Shown piece by piece: positions 1 through 8,315 of a stretch of DNA of 64,000 nt. Location: contig NZ_JAAVVE010000005.1 in the NCBI RefSeq assembly GCF_018449795.1, positions 1 through 64,000 of the forward strand, written 5' to 3'. The position numbers were made by a program, and so were the translations under genes. The notes beneath the pieces were generated by a model. It was not told where the DNA came from, searched no databases, and saw nothing but the letters and a program-made list of their open reading frames with translations. The DNA comes from Sphingomonas sp. dw_22. GTDB taxonomy: Bacteria > Pseudomonadota > Alphaproteobacteria > Sphingomonadales > Sphingomonadaceae. The number at the start of each line of letters is the position of its first letter. The first letter of the stretch is position 1.

Positions 1-202
1 GCAGGTGGCGCGTGCCCGTCGCGTCGGCGGCGCGCCGGTGTCGCGATACGGGCGCCTCGCCGTCGCCTTGCGGGCGCCTGCCGCGAAAAAAGCCGCTGTG
101 GTGGCAATTTGGTCAACCGATCCGCCGCCGCTTCGCGAACATCTCCAGCCCCGGCGCGACCCCGCGCGGAAACCCATGCGGCGCCGGCGCGTTTTGCCGG
201 GC

Positions 203-352
203 ATGATCCGCAAGCTGGCCTCGGGCGAATATCGCCTCTATTCGAAGAAGAAGGATCCGGACACCGGCAAGCGCCGGAATCTCGGCACCTTCGACACCAA
301 GGCCGCCGCCCAGAAGCACGAGCGCGACGTGCAATATTTCAAGCGGCACTGA
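203..352 (+). CDS. small conserved hypothetical protein
   Basis: A 49-residue basic protein (MIRKLASGEYRLYSKKKD at the start) rich in Lys and Arg. The open frame extends upstream to base 5, but the upstream residues look like random GC-rich translation, and ATG 203 begins the plausible protein. It ends 3 bases before the DUF3175 gene, so the two are probably co-transcribed. The sequence suggests a compact, nucleic-acid-friendly or stress-related protein. I recognise no characterised function. The first 200 bases of the window show no other supported gene. Confidence 0.6.
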   Translation: MIRKLASGEYRLYSKKKDPDTGKRRNLGTFDTKAAAQKHERDVQYFKRH

Positions 353-355
353 GCG

Positions 356-643
356 ATGGCCGCCGCGAGGAAATGGTCGCAGGACGTCACCGGGCATTCG
401 GACGCGCTCGACCTGGAGCGCGACGTCTTCACGCTGAAGGATCCGAAGCGGATCGCCGCCAGCCTCAAGAAATCGGCCGAGGCGAGCCACCGGCGCAAAT
501 CCTCGCCCTTCCGGTCGGCGATGTCGATGCTGAGCTTCTACATCAACCGCGCCGGCAAGGATCTCGACGCGAAACAGAAGCGCGTGCTCGAAGACGCCAA
601 GGACGAGCTGCGCGAGGCGTTCGGCAAGCCGCCCAAACGCTGA
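356..643 (+). CDS. DUF3175 domain protein
   Basis: A 95-residue protein. Its body (KWSQDVTGHSDALDLERDVF, then a segment with SHRRKSSPFRSAMSML and NRAGK) matches the DUF3175 family as I remember it. The family covers small soluble proteins of unknown function in soil alphaproteobacteria. Length equals the usual size of the domain, so the gene looks intact. It follows the small basic protein by 3 bases and precedes a dodecin gene by about 90 bases. No signal peptide or membrane segment is visible. Function unknown; the assignment rests on the conserved KWSQDV and HRRKSSP motifs. Confidence 0.75.
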   Translation: MAAARKWSQDVTGHSDALDLERDVFTLKDPKRIAASLKKSAEASHRRKSSPFRSAMSMLSFYINRAGKDLDAKQKRVLEDAKDELREAFGKPPKR

Positions 644-730
644 CCGCCCGGCACCATATCGATTTCCGTTCGTTACGGCCGACGATCCTCCCGGATCGCC
701 CCGGGCATCCCGCCCGAGCAGGAGCATGTC

Positions 731-931
731 ATGGCCGTTGCGAAGACGATCGAAATTGTCGCGGGTTCCGCCACCAGCATCGAGGATGCGGTCCAGACGG
801 GCATCGCCAAGGTGGGCGAGACCATCTCCGGCATCGAGGGCGCCTGGGTGAAGGATACCAAGGCCGTTATCCGCGACGACAAGGTGGCCGAATGGCGGGT
901 CACGCTGGCGGTGACCTTCATCGTGAGCTGA
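731..931 (+). CDS. dodecin family flavin-binding protein
   Basis: A 66-residue protein of dodecin size and pattern: AKTIEIVAGSATSIEDAVQTG at the start, then a helix leading to GAWVKDTKAVI and a final strand WRVTLAVTFIV. Dodecins assemble into hollow dodecamers that bind flavins or CoA and are thought to buffer or store free flavin. The Trp in the GAWV segment sits where dodecins stack a conserved aromatic residue against the isoalloxazine ring. The ATG at 731 is preceded by an AGGAG-type site near 719. It converges on the PhnA-like gene, with a poly-G hairpin between them. Confidence 0.85.
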   Translation: MAVAKTIEIVAGSATSIEDAVQTGIAKVGETISGIEGAWVKDTKAVIRDDKVAEWRVTLAVTFIVS

Positions 932-962
932 GCGCCCTCGGGGGGGGGGGGGGAAGGCGCTC
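930..962. terminator. hairpin with a G14 tract in its loop, between convergent genes
   Basis: GAGCGCC (930-936) and GGCGCTC (956-962) form a perfect 7-bp stem. The loop holds an uninterrupted run of 14 G (940-953). It lies directly after the dodecin stop and just before the end of the convergent PhnA-like gene, where a bidirectional terminator would sit. There is no T-run, so a classical intrinsic terminator is not proved. The G-run could also be an assembly length error. Confidence 0.4.
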
Positions 963-982
963 GCTCCGTCGGGCGCCGGACC

Positions 983-1291
983 TCAGCGCTTCTTCACGAA
1001 CTCGGCGCGCAGCACCAGGCCCTTGATGCCTTCGAACTTGCAGTCGATCTCCTGGGGATCGCCGGTGAGGCGGATCGACTTGATCAGCGTGCCGCGCTTG
1101 AGCGTCTGGCCCGCGCCCTTCACGGTCAAATCCTTGATGAGCGTCACCTGGTCGCCGTCCGCGAGCAGGTTGCCCACCGCGTCGCGCACTTCCACGGCAT
1201 TCTCGGCGCCGGCCTTGGCCGCCGCCTCCGCCGCGCTGATCCACTCGCCGCTCGCCTCGTCATAGACGAACGCGTCTTCTTCTCCGCTCAT
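983..1291 (-). CDS. PhnA/YjdM-like protein lacking the zinc ribbon
   Basis: A 102-residue protein. Its C-terminal two thirds (VRDAVGNLLADGDQVTLIKD, VKGAG, KRGTLIKSIRL, DCKFEGIKGLVLRAEFVKK) match the PhnA/YjdM domain, a small SH3-like fold of unclear role once linked by name to alkylphosphonate use. The E. coli protein starts with a four-cysteine zinc ribbon. Here that part is replaced by DAFVYDEASGEW and contains no cysteine, so zinc binding is lost or never present. It is convergent with dodecin. Function is inferred only at family level. Confidence 0.75.
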   Translation of the reverse strand: MSGEEDAFVYDEASGEWISAAEAAAKAGAENAVEVRDAVGNLLADGDQVTLIKDLTVKGAGQTLKRGTLIKSIRLTGDPQEIDCKFEGIKGLVLRAEFVKKR

Positions 1292-1315
1292 TCGGTTCCT
1301 CAGCTCTTGCCTAAA

Positions 1316-1441
1316 TCAGCTCTTGATCGTCACCATGTTCACCGGCTTGTCCTTGGTGGAGGCATTGGCGGCAATCGTCTTGACCTTTTCCGCCTTGGGC
1401 TTGCGCACTTCGCGGTTCGACTTCTTCTGGCTCTTGGCCAT
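1316..1441 (-). CDS. small basic protein, 41 residues
   Basis: Reading the minus strand from ATG (1441-1439) gives a 41-residue Lys-rich protein that starts MAKSQKKSNREVRKPKAEK and ends VNMVTIKS, with stop at 1318-1316. A GAAGGACAG site lies just upstream of the ATG. The composition resembles small ribosome- or nucleic-acid-associated basic proteins common in sphingomonads. It sits 25 bases upstream of the PhnA-like gene on the same strand and may share its transcript. It is shorter than usual gene-calling cut-offs and easy to miss. Confidence 0.6.
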   Translation of the reverse strand: MAKSQKKSNREVRKPKAEKVKTIAANASTKDKPVNMVTIKS

Positions 1442-1593
1442 GATCTGTCCTTCGGGGGCCATATGCCCCGCCCGCGCTGATAGCGCAAAGGCGCGCCGAA
1501 GCCCGCATCAATTCGCGCGAAGCGAGGCTGGGCGGCGACCGGCGCCGGTGCGCGGGGTTTCCCCCGCCGGCCGCTTGGGCTAGGCGGCGTCGA

Positions 1594-2754
1594 ATGCCGT
1601 CCACCATCAGTTGCGACGTCGCCATAGTCGGCGGCGGACTTGCCGGCGGGCTTATCGCCCTGGCGCTCAAGAAGAAGAAACCGAACTGCGACATCCGCCT
1701 GATCGAGGGATCGGGACGGATCGGCGGCAACCATCTCTGGTCGTTCTTCGGCAGCGACATCGCCCCCGCCGACCGCTGGCTGGCCGCCCCGCTCATCAGC
1801 CATGGCTGGACCGGCTATGACGTCGCCTTCCCGGCGCATGCCCGCTCGCTGAAGGCGCCCTGCTATGCGATCGAATCCGATCGGTTCGACCGGCTGGTGC
1901 GCGAGGCGCTGCCGAAAAAGGCGCTGATGCTCCGGCGCAAGGCGATCGACGTGACGCCGACCGCGGTGGCGCTTTCGGGCGGCGACCTGGTCCAGGCCGA
2001 CGGCGTGATCGATTGCCGCGGCACGGGCGACCTGGCGAAGCTCGATCTCGGCTGGCGCAAGTCGCTGGGCCGCGAGCTCGATCTGGGCGAGGCCCACGAG
2101 CTGGCGCGCCCGATCCTGGCGGATGCCATGGTCGAGCAGCTCGACGGCTATCGCTTCGCGTCCTGCCTGCCCTTCTCGGCGACGCGGATGTTCGTCGAGG
2201 ACAGCTATTACAGCGACACGCCCGAGCTGCACCTGCCCGAGATCGGCACTCGGATCGATGCCTATGTCGCCGCGCAGGGCTGGCAGGTCGAACGCGTGCG
2301 GCGCGAGGAGGCCGCCAGCCTGCCGGTGGCGATGGGCGGCGATTTCGACGGCTATTGGGAATCGGGTGGCCGCGGCGTCGCCAAGGCCGGGATGCGTGCC
2401 GGGCTGTTCCACCCGATGACCGGCCATGCGCTGGCCGATGCGGTGCGGCTGGCGGCGGCGATCGCCGATGCGCGGAGCCTCAGCGGCGCGGCGCTGCACG
2501 AGCTGACCCGCAATGCGGCGCGTTATGCCTGGCGCAGCCGCCGCTTCTACCGCATGCTGGCGGCCATGCTGTTCCGCGCCGCCGACCCGCACGAGCGCTA
2601 TCGCGTGCTCGAACGCTTTTATCGGCTCGACGCGGGGCTGATCGCACGCTTCTATGCGGGCCAGTCGACGCTGGTCGACCGGCTGCGCGTGCTGAACGGC
2701 AGGCCGGTGCCGATCGGACGGGCGATGCAGGCAATGCGGAGACATATCGCATGA
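1594..2754 (+). CDS. crtY: lycopene beta-cyclase
   Basis: 386 residues, the usual CrtY length. The N-terminus carries an FAD/NAD(P)-binding Rossmann motif (DVAIVGGGLAGGLIALAL). It is followed by the cyclase signature GSGRIGGNHLWSFF and, near the middle, LPFSATRMFVEDSYYSDT. CrtY cyclises both ends of lycopene to make beta-carotene at the membrane, using reduced FAD without net redox change. The stop codon overlaps the start of crtI (ATGA), so the two are translationally coupled. This supports a yellow-pigmented sphingomonad whose end product would be a nostoxanthin- or zeaxanthin-type carotenoid. Confidence 0.95.
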   Translation: MPSTISCDVAIVGGGLAGGLIALALKKKKPNCDIRLIEGSGRIGGNHLWSFFGSDIAPADRWLAAPLISHGWTGYDVAFPAHARSLKAPCYAIESDRFDRLVREALPKKALMLRRKAIDVTPTAVALSGGDLVQADGVIDCRGTGDLAKLDLGWRKSLGRELDLGEAHELARPILADAMVEQLDGYRFASCLPFSATRMFVEDSYYSDTPELHLPEIGTRIDAYVAAQGWQVERVRREEAASLPVAMGGDFDGYWESGGRGVAKAGMRAGLFHPMTGHALADAVRLAAAIADARSLSGAALHELTRNAARYAWRSRRFYRMLAAMLFRAADPHERYRVLERFYRLDAGLIARFYAGQSTLVDRLRVLNGRPVPIGRAMQAMRRHIA

Positions 2755-4223
2755 AAAGGGTCGCGGTGATCGGCGCAGGGATCGGCGGGTTGGCGCTCGC
2801 CATCCGCCTGCAATCGGCGGGCGTCGACACCGTGCTGATCGAGGCACGCGACAAGCCCGGCGGCCGCGCCTATTTCTGGGAGCGCGACGGCTTCACCTTC
2901 GATGCCGGGCCGACCGTCATCACCGATCCCGCGGCGCTGGGCGAGCTGTGGCGGATCTCGGGCCACGATATTTCCGAAGACGTGAAGCTGGTGCCGGTCT
3001 CGCCCTTCTACCGGCTGTCCTGGCCCGACGGCGAGCGCTTCGACCTCGGCAACGACGATGCGCAACTGAACGCCGAGATCGCCCGGCTGAGCCCGGAGGA
3101 TGTCGGCGGCTATGCCCGCTTCCTCAAATATTCCGGGGAAGTCTATCGCGAAGCCTATGGGAAGCTGGGTGCCACGGCGTTCCTCGATTTCAAGTCGATG
3201 CTGAAGGCGGCGCCGGCGCTGGTGCGGCACCAGGCTTGGCGATCGGTCTATTCGATCGTCTCGTCGCATGTGAAGAACGAGAAATTGCGCCAGGCGCTGT
3301 CGTTCCACACGCTGCTGGTGGGCGGCAATCCGATGACCGCGAGCGCGATCTATGCGCTGATCCACAAGCTGGAGCGCGACGGTGGCATCTGGTGGGCCGA
3401 GGGCGGGACCAACCGGCTGGTGGCCGGCATGGTGAAGCATTTCGAGCGGCTGGGCGGCGTGGTGCGGCTCGGCGATCCGGTGACGGCGATCGACACGCTG
3501 GGCGATCGGGTGACGGGGGTGAAGACCGCGAGCGGCTTCGACATGCAGGTCGATGCCGTGGCGAGCAACGCCGACATCGTCCACAGCTATCGCGACCTGC
3601 TCAAGGGATCGCGCAGCGCCCAGCGGACCGCGAGCGCCCTGCTGCACAAACGCTATTCGCCATCGCTGTTCATGGTGCATTTCGGGGTCAAGGGCAGCTT
3701 CCCGGAGATCCCGCACCATTCGATCCTGTTCGGCCCGCGCTATCAGGGGCTGCTCGAGGACATTTACGACCACGGCGTGCTGAGCGAGGATTCGGCGCTT
3801 TATCTCCACCATCCAAGCGCGACCGATCCGGGCATGGCGCCGGAGGGACATTCGACCTTCTACGCGCTGGCGCCGGTGCCGCATCTCGGCAAGTTCCCGA
3901 TCGACTGGAGCGAGATCGGGCCGGTGCTGGAAGCGCGCATCCTTGCCGAAGTGCAGCGGCGGCTGATCCCGGACCTGAAGGAGCGGATCGTCGCCAAATT
4001 CAGCTATGCGCCCAGCGATTTCCGCGACGACCTGAACGCCCATCTGGGATCGGGATACAGCCTGGAGCCGATCCTGACGCAGAGCGCCTGGTTCCGCGTC
4101 CACAATCGCGACGACGCGATCGCCAACCTCTATTTCGTGGGTGCGGGCACGCATCCGGGCGCCGGCATCCCCGGTGTCGTCGCCAGCGCCAAGGCGACCG
4201 CAGCACTGATCCTGGGAGACTGA
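2751..4223 (+). CDS. crtI: phytoene desaturase
   Basis: 490 residues, typical for bacterial CrtI. It opens with the dinucleotide-binding motif MKRVAVIGAGIGGLALAIRL and has the second signature GGRAYFWERDGFTFDAGPTV. It ends with the amine-oxidase-type FAD motif LYFVGAGTHPGAGIPGVV, diagnostic of carotenoid desaturases. CrtI converts colourless phytoene to lycopene through four desaturations, feeding the CrtY encoded immediately upstream. The start overlaps the crtY stop by 4 bases. Phytoene synthase (crtB), often the next gene in this cluster, is not present here. Confidence 0.96.
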   Translation: MKRVAVIGAGIGGLALAIRLQSAGVDTVLIEARDKPGGRAYFWERDGFTFDAGPTVITDPAALGELWRISGHDISEDVKLVPVSPFYRLSWPDGERFDLGNDDAQLNAEIARLSPEDVGGYARFLKYSGEVYREAYGKLGATAFLDFKSMLKAAPALVRHQAWRSVYSIVSSHVKNEKLRQALSFHTLLVGGNPMTASAIYALIHKLERDGGIWWAEGGTNRLVAGMVKHFERLGGVVRLGDPVTAIDTLGDRVTGVKTASGFDMQVDAVASNADIVHSYRDLLKGSRSAQRTASALLHKRYSPSLFMVHFGVKGSFPEIPHHSILFGPRYQGLLEDIYDHGVLSEDSALYLHHPSATDPGMAPEGHSTFYALAPVPHLGKFPIDWSEIGPVLEARILAEVQRRLIPDLKERIVAKFSYAPSDFRDDLNAHLGSGYSLEPILTQSAWFRVHNRDDAIANLYFVGAGTHPGAGIPGVVASAKATAALILGD

Positions 4224-4227
4224 ACGA

Positions 4228-4809
4228 GTGAAGCGCATCGCTGTCTATTGCGGATCGGCCACGCCGGCCGATCCGGTCTATATCGAAAGCGCACGGATGG
4301 TGGGGCGCACCCTCGCCGCGCGGGGCATCGGCCTGGTCTATGGCGGCGGCAAGCTGGGGCTGATGGGCGCCGTGGCCGATGCCGCGCTGGCGGCCGGCGG
4401 CGAAGTGATCGGCGTGATTCCCCAGGCGCTGGTCAACGCCGAGGTGGCGCACCGGAGCCTGAGCGAGCTCCATGTCGTCGACACGATGCACGAGCGCAAG
4501 GCGCGCTTCACCGAGCTTTCGGACGGATTCCTGACGATCCCCGGCGGCACCGGCACGATGGACGAATTGTGGGAGGCGATGAGCTGGGCGCAGCTCGGCT
4601 ATCACGCCAAGCCGGTGGGGCTGCTCAACGTCGCCGGCTTTTATGACGGACTGATCGCGTTCGTCGGCAAGATGGGCGACGTCGGCTTCCTGCGGCCGCA
4701 GCACCAGAACATCCTGCTGACCGACGACGATCTCGACCGGCTGCTCGCCCGGATGGCCGATTTCGAGCCGACCGTCCCGATCATCCGCATGAAGCGCGAC
4801 GACCTTTAG
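4228..4809 (+). CDS. LOG family protein (cytokinin riboside monophosphate phosphoribohydrolase type)
   Basis: 193 residues with the complete LOG signature: IAVYCGSA at the start, GIGLVYGGGKLGLMG, the catalytic region MHERKARFTELSDGFLTIPG and the PGGTGTMDE motif. LOG proteins cleave nucleoside 5'-monophosphates to free base plus ribose 5-phosphate; many bacterial copies were once mislabelled lysine decarboxylases. It starts at GTG 4228, only 4 bases after the crtI stop, so it is co-transcribed with crtYI although the biochemical link is not obvious. In vivo substrate (cytokinin-like or a housekeeping nucleotide) cannot be told from sequence. Confidence 0.88.
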   Translation: MKRIAVYCGSATPADPVYIESARMVGRTLAARGIGLVYGGGKLGLMGAVADAALAAGGEVIGVIPQALVNAEVAHRSLSELHVVDTMHERKARFTELSDGFLTIPGGTGTMDELWEAMSWAQLGYHAKPVGLLNVAGFYDGLIAFVGKMGDVGFLRPQHQNILLTDDDLDRLLARMADFEPTVPIIRMKRDDL

Positions 4810-4934
4810 GACGCGGGGCGTTTGTGCGGAATCGGCGCTATCCGACTGCATCGGTGCCGGAAAATTCATGAATAACGCCGTGCCAACCATTCCCGGCAAG
4901 CAGGCCGCAAGCAGCGGCTAGGCAAGAATTGCCT

Positions 4935-5141
4935 ATGACCATGCTGTCGCTCACGCTTTCGAAGGCGCTCGCCAAGGGCCGCTCCACGCCGCCTCGCCCC
5001 CAGTCGCGCGAGGAATTGCTGGTGACGCTGCTCCGCAAGCGCGCCGCCGCGCACAATGTCGGTGCCGAGGATCTCGAAACGCTGCTGCGCGACCAGATCC
5101 GCTGGGCGCTGCCGATGCACAAGGTCGGGGCGAACGACTGA
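4935..5141 (+). CDS. hypothetical protein
   Basis: A 68-residue soluble protein (MTMLSLTLSKALAKGRSTPP at the start) with a helical middle, SREELLVTLLRKRAAAHNVG, followed by AEDLETLLRDQIRWALPMHK. A second ATG six bases later (4941) is an equally good start. Composition is balanced for a real protein rather than a GC-rich shadow, and no larger frame overlaps it on either strand. I recognise no family. It is separated from the LOG gene by about 125 bases and probably has its own promoter. Confidence 0.5.
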   Translation: MTMLSLTLSKALAKGRSTPPRPQSREELLVTLLRKRAAAHNVGAEDLETLLRDQIRWALPMHKVGAND

Positions 5142-5195
5142 GCCTCAGCCGCCGCGGCGCTGGCGCGGCGGTTCGCGATCGACCATGCGCTCGCC

Positions 5196-5384
5196 CTAGC
5201 GCTGGCAGGCGCCGCCGATCACCGGATAGGAAAGATCGCTGTTGCGCCGGAGCGCATCGGGCATCGCCTCCTGGCAGGCGACATAGGAAGTGTAGCGCAC
5301 CGGCTCCACCCGCGCCTGGCTGCACGCGGTCGAATCGTCGCCGCAGCCCATGATCGCCAGCACATAGAAGACCTGCTGCATCAT
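5196..5384 (-). CDS. small exported cysteine-containing hypothetical protein
   Basis: A 62-residue protein. Start ATG at 5384 has a GGAAGG site a few bases upstream, deciding against the longer frame. The N-terminus MMQQVFYVLAIMGCG is hydrophobic and could act as a signal sequence or anchor. Four cysteines follow in all (around residues 14, 21, 37 and 60), compatible with two disulfides outside the cytoplasm. The gene is divergent from the Atm1-type transporter. No known family recognised. Confidence 0.55.
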   Translation of the reverse strand: MMQQVFYVLAIMGCGDDSTACSQARVEPVRYTSYVACQEAMPDALRRNSDLSYPVIGGACQR

Positions 5385-5473
5385 CCTTCCTTCCGGCGGA
5401 TTCAACGAAGCGTGGCGATGCCCGTTCCGGCAAGCCGTTGCATCCAGGCGCCGGACGTCCCAAATCCCGCCGA

Positions 5474-7294
5474 ATGCCACCCCAAACTTCGACTTCCGCG
5501 CCCGAGCGCCCGCTGCTCGGCACGATGAAGCGCTTCCTGCCCTATCTCTGGCCCAAGGATTCGCCGGGGCTGCGCGTGCGGATCGTGATCGCGCTGCTGC
5601 TCGTGGTCTGCTCGAAGCTGGTCCAGGTCTATGGCGCGCCCTTCGCGCTCCAGGGCGCGATCGACCGGATGGCGAGCGGATCGCGCGACGGCGTGTGGCT
5701 CGTGGCGGCGCTGGTGGCGGGCTATGCCGCCGCGCGGCTGGGCGGCGTGCTGTTCGACAATCTGCGCAACGCCGTGTTCGAGCGCGTCGGCCAGGATGCG
5801 ACGCGGCGGCTGGCGTCCGACGTGTTCCGTCATCTCCACCGGCTCTCGCTGCGCTTCCATCTCGAGCGGCGCACCGGCGCGATCACCAAGGTTGTCGAGC
5901 GCGGCACCAAGAGCATCGATACGATGCTCTATTTCCTGCTGTTCAACATCGCGCCGACGATCCTCGAGCTCGCATTGGTGCTCGGCATCTTCTGGACGCG
6001 CTTCGGCGTGTGGCTGGTGGCCGGCACGCTGGCGATGGTGGTGGTCTACATCGCCTTCACCCGCTGGGTGACCGACTGGCGCGCCAAGCTGCGCGAGCAG
6101 ATGAACGATCTCGACACCGGCGCAGTGGCGCATGCGGTCGATTCGCTGCTGAACTTCGAAACCGTCAAATATTTCAACGCCGAAGACCGCGAGGCCGCGC
6201 GCTACGACAAGGCCGTGTCGGCCTATGCCGATGCCGCGGTGACATCGGAGAATTCGCTCGCCTGGCTCAATATCGGCCAGGCGCTCATCACCAACCTGAT
6301 GATGGGCGCGGGGCTGGCGCTGGTCGTGTTCGGATGGGCGGACGGCAGGTTCACCCCCGGCGACGTGGTGCTGGTATCCACGCTGCTCGCCCAGCTCTTC
6401 CGCCCGCTAGACCTGCTCGGCATGGTCTATCGCACGATCCGGCAGGGGGTGATCGACATGGGCTCGATGTTCGACCTGATCGACACCGATGCCGAAGTGA
6501 AGGACATGCCCGGCGCGCCGCCGCTGGTGGTGGAGAAAGGCCATGTCCGCTTCGAGGGCGTGCATTTCGGCTATGGCCCGGACCGGGAGATATTGAAGGG
6601 CATCGACCTCGACATACCGCCGGGCGCGACCGTGGCGGTGGTCGGCCCCTCGGGCGCGGGCAAGTCCACCCTCGCGCGGCTGATGTACCGTTTCTACGAC
6701 CTGACCGGCGGGCGGATCACGATCGACGGACAGGACATCTCGCAGGTCCGCCAGGCGAGCCTGCGCGCCGCGATCGGCATCGTCCCGCAGGACACGGTGC
6801 TGTTCAACGACACGATCGGCTACAACATCGCCTATGGCCGCGAAGGCGCCGGGCCGGACGAGATCGCATCGGCCGCGCGCGGCGCCGCGATCGCCGGCTT
6901 CATCCAGTCGCTTCCCGAAGGCTTCGATACGCGGGTGGGCGAGCGTGGCCTCAAGCTGTCCGGCGGCGAGAAGCAGCGCGTCGCGATCGCCCGCACCCTG
7001 GTCAAGAACCCGCCGATCCTGATCCTCGACGAAGCGACCAGCGCGCTCGACAGCCGCACCGAGGCCGATATCCAGGCGACGCTGGAGGCGATCGAGCACG
7101 GCCGCACGACGATCGTGATCGCGCACCGGCTCTCCACCGTAGTCCATGCCGACCGGATCGTCGTGCTGGAGGCGGGCCGCGTCGCCGAGCAGGGCACCCA
7201 TGCCGAGCTGCTGCGCCGCCAGGGCCTCTATGCCGAGATGTGGGCACGCCAGGCGCAGGAACGCGAAGCCGGCGAGGAAGTCGCGGTGCAATAA
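5474..7294 (+). CDS. Atm1-type ABC exporter (half-transporter, TMD-NBD)
   Basis: 606 residues from ATG 5474; an upstream ATG at 5438 is less likely because the MPPQT start matches the Novosphingobium Atm1 protein (MPPET) as I remember it. It has six transmembrane helices in the first 330 residues, including the signature FERVGQDATRRLA, RRTGAITKVVERGTKSIDTM and ENSLAWLNIGQALI. The nucleotide-binding domain follows: Walker A GPSGAGKST, signature LSGGEKQRVAIARTL, Walker B ILILDEATSALD. Atm1 homodimers export glutathione-linked compounds. The mitochondrial relatives support cytosolic Fe-S assembly, and the Novosphingobium protein exports glutathione and its mercury conjugates. Role here is inferred as thiol-metal export. 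Confidence 0.9.
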   Translation: MPPQTSTSAPERPLLGTMKRFLPYLWPKDSPGLRVRIVIALLLVVCSKLVQVYGAPFALQGAIDRMASGSRDGVWLVAALVAGYAAARLGGVLFDNLRNAVFERVGQDATRRLASDVFRHLHRLSLRFHLERRTGAITKVVERGTKSIDTMLYFLLFNIAPTILELALVLGIFWTRFGVWLVAGTLAMVVVYIAFTRWVTDWRAKLREQMNDLDTGAVAHAVDSLLNFETVKYFNAEDREAARYDKAVSAYADAAVTSENSLAWLNIGQALITNLMMGAGLALVVFGWADGRFTPGDVVLVSTLLAQLFRPLDLLGMVYRTIRQGVIDMGSMFDLIDTDAEVKDMPGAPPLVVEKGHVRFEGVHFGYGPDREILKGIDLDIPPGATVAVVGPSGAGKSTLARLMYRFYDLTGGRITIDGQDISQVRQASLRAAIGIVPQDTVLFNDTIGYNIAYGREGAGPDEIASAARGAAIAGFIQSLPEGFDTRVGERGLKLSGGEKQRVAIARTLVKNPPILILDEATSALDSRTEADIQATLEAIEHGRTTIVIAHRLSTVVHADRIVVLEAGRVAEQGTHAELLRRQGLYAEMWARQAQEREAGEEVAVQ

Positions 7295-7378
7295 CTGCGA
7301 CGAAGCGTTGCATTTTGCCGATGGACGGAGTTCCGATCGCGCCATAGGCTGGGCACTCCTCCAGTCGGATTCGCGCCG

Positions 7379-8299
7379 ATGAAGCTGCTTGCCTGCCTGC
7401 CGCTTTTGCTTCTCGCAGCGGCGACCGCCCCAGCTCGCTCCGAAGTGGGCGACGTGGCACCCGCTACCTTCCGCTTCTGGAAGCCGAGCGACGGACGTGC
7501 GATCTGGACTTCGGACGGCGTGCGCATCGCAATCGCCCCGGCGCCCTGCGGCATGCCGCCACAAACCGAGGGATGCCGCTGGGATCCGCAGAACAACCAG
7601 GCGGAAGTGACGGTGACGTCAACGGGAGTCGCACCCGTCACGGTGCGGACGGACGACCAGTCCTCCTTTTATCGCGTGGCGGTGGTGCGCTTCGATGCCA
7701 CGGATCCGCGGCCGGGCGTGGTGATCGAGAATGAATCCGGCGGTTCGGCTGGCAATGTGCGCGTGCAATTGCTCCTCCCGTCCGGCTCCGGATACCGCGA
7801 AGCCACGCTGCCCGGCTATCTCCAGGGCGAACTTCCAGCGACGCTGACCGACATTTCAGGCGACGGCGCAGTCGATTTCATACTGCGCGACGGGGGCTTC
7901 GGCGACGTCTTCGGCTGCAATGCCTGCACGCCTCGGCCCCCTGTAGTGCTCACGGTGCGCGGCGGCATATCGGTCGACGTATCGCGCGAGCCCGCCTATG
8001 CGGCGGTGTTCCGCGAAGACATGGCGCGGCTGCGGCCGATATGCCTATCGAACACCCGTTATCGCAACGGCGCCTGCGCCGCCTATGTTGCCGATGCGGC
8101 GCGGATCGGCGGCTTCCATTCCGCCTGGGCCGAAATACTGCACCATTGGGACCGCGAGGAGAACGACCTCTGGCAAAGCTGCGACGTGCCCTATTCCGAA
8201 TGGACCGATCATCGCTGCCCGCCGGGCAAGGGCAGCAACTACCGGACCTTCCCCGAATCGCTCCATGCGTTCCTGGTGCGGGCGGGCTATATCTCCTGA
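7379..8299 (+). CDS. secreted hypothetical protein
   Basis: 306 residues with a clear signal peptide: MKLLACLPLLLLAAATAPARS. The mature protein is Cys-containing, with paired motifs such as APCGMPPQTEGCRW and GFGDVFGCNACTPRPP. A central stretch (LTDISGDGAVDFILRDGGFG) resembles an FG-GAP or calcium-binding Asp-rich repeat. No catalytic motif is visible. It is followed 16 bases later by an alpha/beta hydrolase and probably forms a two-gene unit with it. Likely periplasmic; function unknown. Confidence 0.75.
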   Translation: MKLLACLPLLLLAAATAPARSEVGDVAPATFRFWKPSDGRAIWTSDGVRIAIAPAPCGMPPQTEGCRWDPQNNQAEVTVTSTGVAPVTVRTDDQSSFYRVAVVRFDATDPRPGVVIENESGGSAGNVRVQLLLPSGSGYREATLPGYLQGELPATLTDISGDGAVDFILRDGGFGDVFGCNACTPRPPVVLTVRGGISVDVSREPAYAAVFREDMARLRPICLSNTRYRNGACAAYVADAARIGGFHSAWAEILHHWDREENDLWQSCDVPYSEWTDHRCPPGKGSNYRTFPESLHAFLVRAGYIS

Positions 8300-8315
8300 A
8301 AACAGGGAGAGGATA

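Noticed and set aside
5..202. An extended N-terminus for the first small gene.
   Set aside because: Residues before ATG 203 look like random GC-rich translation and lack similarity to the basic protein family. The ATG at 203 is a better start.
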